Assembly: GCF_014206945.1 (NCBI RefSeq)
Contig: NZ_JACHON010000002.1
Location: 62,001 to 126,000, forward strand
Direction: 5' to 3'
DNA length: 64,000 nt
From: Gracilibacillus halotolerans
GTDB taxonomy: Bacteria > Bacillota > Bacilli > Bacillales > Amphibacillaceae
The stretch's first letter is position 1; every line of letters begins with the position of its first letter. The position numbers and the translations under genes were made by a program. The notes below the pieces were generated by a model. It was not told the origin of the DNA. It worked only from the letters and a program-made list of their open reading frames with translations, and did not search any database. Shown here in pieces: positions 57,622-64,000 of this stretch.

Positions 57622-59340
57622 ATGGAAACTTTGTCAAAAAAGAAACTTAACTTTGAGAACTATCCACAAAAACCACATGGTGGAAAGCTTGTAGATCGTG
57701 TTTTAACAGGTAAAGACCGAGAAGAAGCGATGGAGCGTGCTCGTAGTCTACCAACAATCATGGTGGATTTAGAAGCAGTCATCACGCTAGAAATGATTGC
57801 AACAGGAGTGCTTTCACCTAATGAAGGCTTTATGGTAGAAGAAGATTACATATCTGTCTTAACAGAGGGCCGTTTAGCTAACGGAGTTGTTTGGCCAGTT
57901 CCACTTAGCTTTGCACCAACTGGTAGTAAAAATAGTGAAACAATCAAAAATTTATCGGTAGGTGACGAAGTAGCATTAGTAGATGATACGAAAGAGCCTG
58001 TAGCCATATTAAAGCTGGAGGATATTTTTGCGTATGATCCAGCATTCCGAGCGAAGTATTTGTTTGGAACAACGGATCGGAGTCATCCTGGTGTCGATTC
58101 TATTTATCGTAGAATGGGAAGAACAGCTTTAGGTGGACCTATCCAGCTTGTACGACGTGTTCATTGGGGACCATTTGAGAGCATAAGAATGGAACCAAAA
58201 GATACGTGGGAACTATTTTACGAAAAGAAAAAGTTAAAATCTGTAGGTGGATTTATTACTGGTGCTAATCCGCTTCATAGAGGTCATGAATATATACATC
58301 GAAATGCATTAGAGGAATTAGACGGATTATTTGTTCAGCCATTAGTCGAGATGGCAAAGAGGGAATACACTCGTCATGAATTTAGAGTGTTAGCCTACAG
58401 AAGTGTACTGGAGGAATATTATCCGAAAGAGCGCACGATTCTAGCTCCCCTTCGTGTTACGTATATTTTTGCCGGGCCACGAGAAGCTGTATTACATGCC
58501 TTAATTATGAAAAATTATGGATGTACACACGCGCTGATTGGTAGGGATCATGCTGGTGTGGGTGATTTTTATAGTAAGTACGATGCGCACAATGTGTTTG
58601 ATACATTTACTCCAGAGGAATTAGGTTTGGATGTCCGGTTGTTCCATGAAGTATTTTATTGTACGAGATGTGATAATTTAGGAACCGAATTAACGTGTCC
58701 ACATGATTTGAAATATCGAATTAACATTTCCGGTACTGGGATTCGTGAATTGTTACGGTATGGGGTACTACCTCCGAAGGAAATTGTTCGGCCAGAATCA
58801 GCTAGAATTGCTATGCAAGGTGTACAACCGAAAGGAACGGATGACCACAACCAAGCAATTAATCCAGTTGGTAAAACAATCAAGAGTATCTTTCCTTACT
58901 ACTTGGAACATTCTCGGATTGGTGGTGCTAAAAGAGAGAACCCGCTCGATGTTGAAGAATTAACAATTAAGGATTTAGAGGATGCAATACTAGATGTTCG
59001 AGAAAATGCTTCACAAATTTATAAAGATATTTTTAGCCAATTTAGCTATGTTGCGGATACATTACGTAACACACAGCCTGATTGGATAACAGAAGCACAT
59101 GCTTCCATGCATAAACAGCAGGCAATGGTTGTCGAATACTTAGAAGAAAAAGTAAACAATGCACCAACTACTGCGTCTGATGAATTTCTATATCAGGATA
59201 AAGAAGAAGCAAGTAAAGAGTTGACTGTAGCAAAGAAAATGTTTGACGATATTCCGAATGTGTTACAATCAGAGGATTTGGATTACCGCACTTGGAATCC
59301 ATTGCCTTACCGGCGATATAGAGGGGATGACGAAGAATAG
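57622..59340 (+). CDS. sat: ATP sulfurylase-like protein with a long C-terminal extension
   Basis: This 572-residue protein resembles sulfate adenylyltransferase, which makes adenylyl sulfate from ATP and sulfate. A PUA-like N-terminal domain leads to the catalytic part, with NPLHRGHEY (about 214-222), GRDHAGVGDFYSKYDAH, a CxxC/CPH metal site near 346 and ISGTGIRELL. The usual QTRN before the HxxH motif reads ITGAN, so the sulfate-binding Arg is missing. About 170 residues after the normal end form a helical, acidic extension ending YRGDDEE. GAGGAG supports this ATG. No other sulfate genes are nearby, so sulfate activation is uncertain. Confidence 0.82.
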   Translation: METLSKKKLNFENYPQKPHGGKLVDRVLTGKDREEAMERARSLPTIMVDLEAVITLEMIATGVLSPNEGFMVEEDYISVLTEGRLANGVVWPVPLSFAPTGSKNSETIKNLSVGDEVALVDDTKEPVAILKLEDIFAYDPAFRAKYLFGTTDRSHPGVDSIYRRMGRTALGGPIQLVRRVHWGPFESIRMEPKDTWELFYEKKKLKSVGGFITGANPLHRGHEYIHRNALEELDGLFVQPLVEMAKREYTRHEFRVLAYRSVLEEYYPKERTILAPLRVTYIFAGPREAVLHALIMKNYGCTHALIGRDHAGVGDFYSKYDAHNVFDTFTPEELGLDVRLFHEVFYCTRCDNLGTELTCPHDLKYRINISGTGIRELLRYGVLPPKEIVRPESARIAMQGVQPKGTDDHNQAINPVGKTIKSIFPYYLEHSRIGGAKRENPLDVEELTIKDLEDAILDVRENASQIYKDIFSQFSYVADTLRNTQPDWITEAHASMHKQQAMVVEYLEEKVNNAPTTASDEFLYQDKEEASKELTVAKKMFDDIPNVLQSEDLDYRTWNPLPYRRYRGDDEE

Positions 59341-59348
59341 GGGGAGAG

Positions 59349-59377
59349 GACAGCCAAACACCGGCTGTCTTTTTTTA
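59349..59377 (+). terminator. Terminator of the ATP sulfurylase-like gene
   Basis: GACAGCC pairs perfectly with GGCTGTC and is followed by a T tract. Confidence 0.92.
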
Positions 59378-59495
59378 TGAGAATTATCGGGTTATAAACC
59401 ATACGAAAGATTTTTCAATTATTTTAAATAATCGGGTTTTAAGTGGTGAAAATAGGGTATAAAGCAGAGTATTATTTTTTTAGGGGGAAGGTTAT

Positions 59496-59870
59496 ATGGG
59501 AAAATTCGTAACAGCAATTAATTGTATGGACGGTCGTGTTCAAGAACCGGTTATTAAATGGTTGAAAGAAACGTATAAAGCGGACTATGTTGATATGATT
59601 ACAGAAGCTGGGCCAAACAAAATTTTACTCTATGGACCAAATGAGACAATAGAAGCAATCAAAGAAAAATTGAAAATCTCTTATGAAAAACACGGCTCCA
59701 AAGTTCTAGCAATAGCAGGCCATTATGATTGTGCAGGCTATCCAGTATCACGTGAAAAAAAGATTGGGAAAATTAAGCACTCTATTGAACTTATTCAGAC
59801 ATGGGGTTTAGAAATGGAGATTGTTGGTCTGTATATTAATGAGAATTGGGAAGTAGAAGTTGTAGGGTAA
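59496..59870 (+). CDS. Small beta-carbonic-anhydrase-like protein
   Basis: This 124-residue cytoplasmic protein keeps the zinc-ligand pattern of beta-carbonic anhydrases: Cys10 in NCMDGR and His76/Cys79 in GHYDCAG. The Asp-Arg pair of the CxDxR motif is also present. It is much shorter than true beta enzymes (about 190-220 residues) and lacks their N-terminal arm and C-terminal helices. It fits the Pro_CA_2 putative carbonic anhydrase group. GGGGGAAGG precedes the ATG. Activity in CO2/bicarbonate exchange is possible but unproven. Confidence 0.82.
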   Translation: MGKFVTAINCMDGRVQEPVIKWLKETYKADYVDMITEAGPNKILLYGPNETIEAIKEKLKISYEKHGSKVLAIAGHYDCAGYPVSREKKIGKIKHSIELIQTWGLEMEIVGLYINENWEVEVVG

Positions 59871-59884
59871 CATAGTAATACAAA

Positions 59885-59924
59885 AAACGGCTCTATCAGT
59901 ATGATAGAACCGTTTATTTTTATA
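59885..59924. terminator. Bidirectional terminator, carbonic-anhydrase-like / DAP dehydrogenase
   Basis: AAACGG and TCTATCA pair with TGATAGA and CCGTTT around a 3-base loop, with one C/A mismatch. Flanking T/A tracts serve both convergent genes. Confidence 0.85.
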
Positions 59925-60903
59925 AATAATTTTTTCTTAAATCTGCTGCAGAAAGAGGAGAGATGTAACCTGGTGCAATATCATAGACTGTTTTCGCACC
60001 GAATTGTTTTTCCTCACTTAGTCTGTGTGCAGCACGAGCGTAAGCTACAAGGACACTAGCAGTAAACTCAGGATTACTATCTAACTTTAGTGAAAATTCA
60101 TAAATTTGGTTATTGTCGCCCGTATTACCACCACGGATAACGAATCCGCCGTGAGGAGCTTTTGAATGATCTCTCTTTAACTCTTCTTCTGTAATAAAAT
60201 GTACCTCTGTATTATAATCAGCAAAGTAGTTTGGCATAGTTTTAATTTCATTTTCAATAGCTGCCTTGTCCGCTCCGTCTTCTGGGACGATATAACAAAC
60301 GCGGTTGTGTTTTTCAGAAGTAGATAATTCAGGATTACTACCACTTCTTACTTTTTCGATGGCATCTTCAGAAGGTATTGTATATTGAACGCCATTCTTT
60401 ACACCATTAACGCGTCTAACAGCATCGGAATGCCCTTGACTTAAACCTTTACCCCAGAAAGTGTAATTTTCTCCGCTCGGTAAAATTGCTTCTGCCATTA
60501 CACGGTTAATTGAGAATAGACCTGGGTCCCACCCAACAGAAATGACCGCTGTTGTATTACTATTCTCCGCTACTTCATTTACAGATTGATAGTATTCAGG
60601 GATTTTAGCATGTGTATCATAACTGTCTACCGTATTAAACAGTTTTGCGAATTGAGGTGTCTGTTCCGGAAGATCTGTTGCAGAACCCCCACATAACAGC
60701 ATAACATCGATTTTATCTTGGTAATCTTCTACTTCGTCTATGTGTGCTGCTTTTATTCCTGGCTCGCTAATTTGTAGTGTAGATGGATCTCTTCTTGTAA
60801 AGATTGCTACGAGCTCCATGTCGTTCGTGTTCTTAATTGCTTCTACTGCACCTTTACCGAGATTTCCGTAACCAATGATACCAAGTTTGATTTTATCTGA
60901 CAT
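59920..60903 (-). CDS. ddh: meso-Diaminopimelate D-dehydrogenase
   Basis: This 327-residue NADPH-dependent enzyme makes meso-diaminopimelate from tetrahydrodipicolinate and ammonia in one step, feeding lysine and cell-wall synthesis. The Rossmann motif GIIGYGNLGKG is at the N-terminus. Family segments include LLCGGSATDLPEQTPQFAKLF, VISVGWDPGLFSINRVMAEA and PHGGFVIRGG. AAAGGAGG selects the ATG at 60903 over one at 60939. The gene is monocistronic. This shortcut occurs in some Bacillaceae, such as Lysinibacillus, alongside or instead of the acetylase pathway. Confidence 0.95.
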   Translation of the reverse strand: MSDKIKLGIIGYGNLGKGAVEAIKNTNDMELVAIFTRRDPSTLQISEPGIKAAHIDEVEDYQDKIDVMLLCGGSATDLPEQTPQFAKLFNTVDSYDTHAKIPEYYQSVNEVAENSNTTAVISVGWDPGLFSINRVMAEAILPSGENYTFWGKGLSQGHSDAVRRVNGVKNGVQYTIPSEDAIEKVRSGSNPELSTSEKHNRVCYIVPEDGADKAAIENEIKTMPNYFADYNTEVHFITEEELKRDHSKAPHGGFVIRGGNTGDNNQIYEFSLKLDSNPEFTASVLVAYARAAHRLSEEKQFGAKTVYDIAPGYISPLSAADLRKNYL

Positions 60904-61056
60904 CTTCGTTCCTCCTTTAAAATTATCGCATTTCGACAATCTTTTACTTTCTTACTTTAAATAATTTTTACTAAGAAATCAAACAAGTGTACCTAGAATG
61001 TATTATTTTTTTACATTTTTAGGTATAAGCGAGGTCGGAAAAAGATGAAATAAAAC

Positions 61057-61109
61057 GACTCGCGATAGGAGGTATGTGACTCGAGATAGAATGGAACGAC
61101 GCGTGATAG
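61057..61109. repeat. Short array of three half-units related to the 25.6-kb repeats
   Basis: Twelve-base cores GACTCGCGATAG (61057), GACTCGAGATAG (61078) and GACGCGTGATAG (61098) are spaced by 21 and 20 bases. They share the xAC...ATAG frame and the exact 21/20 spacing of the CACGGTCCATAG array at 25642. Confidence 0.75.
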
Positions 61110-61138
61110 GCACCATCTCATTTGAAGAAAAATGTGAG

Positions 61139-61302
61139 AATCCAATATTCAGTAGTGTGAATCCCATGTTAAATCACACAATCCAATATTCAGTAGTATG
61201 AATCTCATGTTAAACCTTACAATCCAATGTTAAGTAGTATGAATCCCATGTTAAATCTCACAATCCAATCTTGAACACTATGTATCCGATGTTCTACGTG
61301 CT
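61139..61302. repeat. Tandem 41-bp repeats (AATCCAAT.../AATCCCAT...) of 21+20 bp half-units
   Basis: Units begin at 61139, 61180, 61221 and 61262, exactly 41 bases apart. Each contains AATCCAATATTCAGTAGT-like sequence and, 21 bases later, AATCCCATGTTAAAT-like sequence. The last unit is diverged. No unique spacers are present, so it is not CRISPR. Confidence 0.9.
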
Positions 61303-61405
61303 TCTATAGAAAAAATTCACCTATAGCTGTGTGCTCAAAACTTGTATGATATCCTTTTTATAAGTAACCTTAAATAACAATGAAAATAAGGAAGGACAAC
61401 GAGAC

Positions 61406-62545
61406 ATGCAAAATAGAGATAAATTAATTCAAGATATTAGTCAGCAGGAAGAATTTCCATTCCGGTTTGAAGATTGGGAACAGAAGGCGAAGGAAACGAT
61501 GGAAGAAGGAGCTTTTGCCTATGTTTATCATGGAGCTGGAAGCGAGGAAACGTATTATCGAAATCAATCCGCCTTTAAAAAATGGGCGCTCATTCCAAGA
61601 ATGCTTCGCGATGTTAGTCAAATAGATATGAGCATCCACCTATTCGGAAAAAAGTATACGACTCCATTTTTACTCGCACCCATTGGAATGCAAAAACTTG
61701 CGAATGGTGAAGGAGAGTTAGCTACAGCAAAAGCTGCAGAATCGCTTGATATCCCTTTTATTGTAAGTACGGTTTCGAGCTATTCTATGGAGGCTATTGC
61801 AAATGTCGCTCCTAAGGGACCAAAATGGTTTCAATTATATTGGTCTAGTCACAATACAGAGCTTTCCTTTAGTATGGTGGAGCGAGCGGAAAATGCAGGC
61901 TATGAGGCAATCGTTCTTACCGTAGATACGGTAATGGCTGGTTGGAGAATTGGGGATATGAAGAGTAAATTTTCTCCTTTGTCTTTAGGTTATGGGAAAG
62001 GAAATTACATGGAGGATCCTATCTTTCTAGATAATCTTGAAAATCATGAGGAAGAGACTATTTTGGAATCGATATTGGATAATATCCAACATCCAGGCTT
62101 AACATGGGACGCCATTGCTCAACTTAAAAAAAGAACGAAATTACCTATTTTAATAAAAGGAATCCTTCATCCTGAGGACGCGAAATTAGCTTTGGAATAT
62201 TCCGTTGACGGGTTAATCGTTTCGAATCATGGTGGAAGACAATTGGACGGTGTTATTGCCTCCATTGATGCATTGCCAGAAGTGATAAAGGCAGTGGATG
62301 GCAAAATTCCTGTATTATTTGACAGTGGAGTACGGCAAGGGATAGACGCAGTCAAAGCATTGGCATTAGGTGCAAAGGCTGTGCTAATTGGTAGACCTTA
62401 TTATTATGGATTAGCTGTACACGGTGAAAAAGGTGTGCGTAATGTAATGGAACGTCTTATACAAGAAACGGAAGTAACGTTAGCACTTTCAGGGATTAGT
62501 CAGTTAAGCGACGTTTCTAACATCGCTATAAAAAAAGATTTATAA
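61406..62545 (+). CDS. FMN-dependent alpha-hydroxy-acid oxidase (lactate 2-monooxygenase-like)
   Basis: This 379-residue flavoenzyme of the alpha-hydroxy-acid dehydrogenase family folds as a TIM barrel around FMN. Family landmarks are YHGAGSEETYYRNQ near residue 41, PILIKGILHPEDA with the FMN Lys, SNHGGRQLDG with the catalytic His-Gly-Gly-Arg and FDSGVRQG. The segment VMAGWRIGDMKSKFSPLSLG resembles lactate 2-monooxygenase more than glycolate oxidase. Lactate is a likely substrate. AAGGAAGGA precedes the ATG. Monocistronic, convergent with a binding-protein gene. Confidence 0.92.
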   Translation: MQNRDKLIQDISQQEEFPFRFEDWEQKAKETMEEGAFAYVYHGAGSEETYYRNQSAFKKWALIPRMLRDVSQIDMSIHLFGKKYTTPFLLAPIGMQKLANGEGELATAKAAESLDIPFIVSTVSSYSMEAIANVAPKGPKWFQLYWSSHNTELSFSMVERAENAGYEAIVLTVDTVMAGWRIGDMKSKFSPLSLGYGKGNYMEDPIFLDNLENHEEETILESILDNIQHPGLTWDAIAQLKKRTKLPILIKGILHPEDAKLALEYSVDGLIVSNHGGRQLDGVIASIDALPEVIKAVDGKIPVLFDSGVRQGIDAVKALALGAKAVLIGRPYYYGLAVHGEKGVRNVMERLIQETEVTLALSGISQLSDVSNIAIKKDL

Positions 62546-62553
62546 TTTTTAAA

Positions 62554-62579
62554 GGGAGGGGTTAACGTAGGACCCCTCC
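62554..62579. terminator. Inverted repeat between convergent genes
   Basis: GGAGGGGT and ACCCCTCC form an 8-bp GC-rich stem with a 9-base loop. No long T tract is present on either strand, so the terminator role is tentative. Confidence 0.5.
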
Positions 62580-62616
62580 TGTTAGTTGAACAAGACAAAT
62601 GTTACTCCATTAAAAG

Positions 62617-64000
62617 TTACTGTGACTCCCAAGCTTCGTTGTATTCATCGATGACATCTTGCCCACCAGCATTTAACCAATTCTCAATTGCCGCATCGAA
62701 ACCGGCTTCATCAATCTGACCTAAGAAATAATTATATGTGGCATCCTCCATTATTTGATTCAATGTTTCAGAGACTTTTGCCCAAGTTGGAGAATCTAGA
62801 GCAACCGTCGGATCATGAACAAGATAATTATCGTTATCATCGTACAACTCATCGGCCTTTGTACGTGGTTCATAGTCGTAGTAGCCCATATAACGACCAT
62901 TTGTCGCAGGTTCTCCAATTTCTAGAGGGGTATATGGCAGAATTTCACGGTTAAATGCATCTCGATTTTCTTCTATTACATTCGCTCTACCATCAATTAT
63001 TTCATAGTGTTCACCTTCCACACCCCACATTAGTAAGTTAGAACCTTCTGGGCTCATTAAATAGTCAAAGAACTCTAATATCCCCAATAATTCTTCCTCT
63101 GTTTCCACAGATGCTTTCGGGAATATTAGCATACTTCCGTACCCTGGAATGGCACGTGTGCGATATTCTCCATCAGGACCTTCAATATAATTATGAACAT
63201 CGAACACTACATCTGGATTAATGTTGACAGCATCTTCGTACATCGGTAGAACATCACCCATCGTACCGATATAAACACCCGCAGTTCCATTTTTAAGCAT
63301 TGCCTGCTGGTCAGTTTTACTTGTAACAGGTGCATCTTTATTTATATAGCCATTATCAAAGAGACTCTTAAAATAGTCCATTGCTTCTTTGTATTCTGGA
63401 AACATAAACTGTGGCAATAACTCCCCATCTTTTTCTCCCCATCTATTAGGAGCTCCATGCCATGTTGCAAAATTTTCAAATGTACCTAGAATTTGACGAT
63501 CCGTTAACCCAATTGTGTCATCTTTTCCATTGCCATCCGGATCGTCTTCTGTGAAGGCCCGCATCATTTCATATAATTCATCTAAATTGGTAGGTGCTTC
63601 TAATCCTAAGTTCTCTGCCCAGTCTTTACGATAAATTAAACCTTGACGAGAAAGTGGACGTCCTGCATACAGCGTGTATATTTTTCCGTCAATCGACGTG
63701 TTATTTAGAATATCAGGATTTAACTTACTTAGATTAGGGAAATCTTCTAAGTAGGGCCCGATTTCCCAATATTGGTCATCCCGCACGGCTTGCTTTTGTT
63801 GGTCCAACGTCACATCTTTTAATAGAAATACATCAGGTAGATCATTTGTTGCGATTGCTGTATTTAACGTCTCAGCATAGTTGTTATCAGGTACCCAGCG
63901 AATATCTAAATCTGTGTTCGTTGCTTCTTCTAACATTTCTTCTAAACGCGGTTCTGGTACTTCAGGTACGTGAAGGTTAAACATCATGGAGATTTTCTGT
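62617..64000 (-). CDS. Extracellular sugar-binding protein, partial (N-terminus outside the window)
   Basis: About 460 residues of a family-1 solute-binding protein of the large LplA/YtcQ type are visible. The reading frame stays open to the window end, so the ATG at 63987 is internal and the signal peptide lies beyond. Visible features include the early HVPEVP segment, LPDVFLLKDVT, the central PLSRQGLIYRKDWAENLGLEAPTNLDELYEMM motif and the C-terminal NYFLGQIDEAGFDAAIENWLNAGG. Proteins of this group bind oligosaccharides for permeases encoded upstream, which would be outside the window. Confidence 0.92.
   Translation of the reverse strand, partial: QKISMMFNLHVPEVPEPRLEEMLEEATNTDLDIRWVPDNNYAETLNTAIATNDLPDVFLLKDVTLDQQKQAVRDDQYWEIGPYLEDFPNLSKLNPDILNNTSIDGKIYTLYAGRPLSRQGLIYRKDWAENLGLEAPTNLDELYEMMRAFTEDDPDGNGKDDTIGLTDRQILGTFENFATWHGAPNRWGEKDGELLPQFMFPEYKEAMDYFKSLFDNGYINKDAPVTSKTDQQAMLKNGTAGVYIGTMGDVLPMYEDAVNINPDVVFDVHNYIEGPDGEYRTRAIPGYGSMLIFPKASVETEEELLGILEFFDYLMSPEGSNLLMWGVEGEHYEIIDGRANVIEENRDAFNREILPYTPLEIGEPATNGRYMGYYDYEPRTKADELYDDNDNYLVHDPTVALDSPTWAKVSETLNQIMEDATYNYFLGQIDEAGFDAAIENWLNAGGQDVIDEYNEAWESQ

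Larger units (their letters stand above)
60904..61405. other. Intergenic region with two repeat arrays
   Basis: This 502-bp region between divergent genes holds repeat arrays at 61057-61109 and 61139-61302. No open frame with a ribosome binding site is seen. The final 100 bases should contain the promoter of the flavoprotein gene; no strong boxes were identified. Confidence 0.7.

Noticed and set aside
61139-61302. Possible CRISPR array or degenerate coding repeats
   Set aside because: There are no unique spacers, and the 41-base period is not a multiple of three, so no frame is preserved.

Overview
The window looks like chromosomal DNA from a low-GC, Gram-positive member of the Bacillaceae. 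Strong AGGAGG-type ribosome binding sites, TTG/GTG starts, lipobox and LPxTA surface signals, a seven-gene Mrp Na+/H+ antiporter operon and meso-diaminopimelate dehydrogenase suggest a halotolerant or alkalitolerant soil or saline-habitat genus (Gracilibacillus/Oceanobacillus/Virgibacillus-like). The genus cannot be fixed from sequence alone. No rRNA, tRNA, CRISPR array or complete transposon was seen.

Layout. 0-1.2 kb: end of a sensor histidine kinase, then a rhodanese. 1.6-4.9 kb: a short UvrA-like ATPase with a WYL-domain regulator. 5.0-22.9 kb: a beta-1,3-glucan (laminarin/callose-type) utilisation locus. It holds a sugar ABC importer without its ATPase, a DUF624 protein, a wall-anchored GH16 laminarinase with repeated carbohydrate-binding modules, a LacI-family regulator, a chemoreceptor, a secreted GH81 endo-beta-1,3-glucanase with CBM6 and CBM56, and a large cytoplasmic GH94/GH149/GH161-type phosphorylase. 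Copies of the palindrome CCAAAGCGCTTTGG sit at the three transcription start regions and define a probable LacI regulon. The proposed flow is extracellular cutting by GH16 and GH81, import of oligosaccharides, then phosphorolysis inside the cell.

23-26 kb: a LysR/DMT-exporter divergent pair, a DUF2812 membrane protein, an array of 41-bp repeats and an unannotated 54-aa small gene. 26.1-33.5 kb: a divergently organised, apparently biosynthetic cluster. A GNAT-fold protein faces a translationally coupled operon of KASIII, ATP-grasp, NAD-epimerase, MBL-fold hydrolase, SDR and an adenylate-forming enzyme, closed by a strong terminator. This is the best candidate for an undescribed pathway. 33.7-39.6 kb: a 1972-aa wall-anchored protein with three lamin-tail domains and a calcineurin-like phosphoesterase domain.

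39.7-49.2 kb: a zinc-ribbon-like micro-protein and assorted genes (FAD oxidoreductase, VOC dioxygenase, diguanylate cyclase, SDR with divergent TetR, DoxX, MscS-type channel, LysM-CAP protein). 49.4-55.3 kb: the mrpABCDEFG operon on the minus strand, divergent from an orphan KdpD-USP-like protein. 56-64 kb: a minimal tyrosine recombinase, a DUF2512 protein, an atypical ATP sulfurylase with a long C-terminal extension, a small beta-carbonic-anhydrase-like protein, DAP dehydrogenase, two more intergenic arrays with the same 21+20 bp period, a lactate-monooxygenase-like flavoprotein and the C-terminal part of another sugar-binding lipoprotein that runs off the window.
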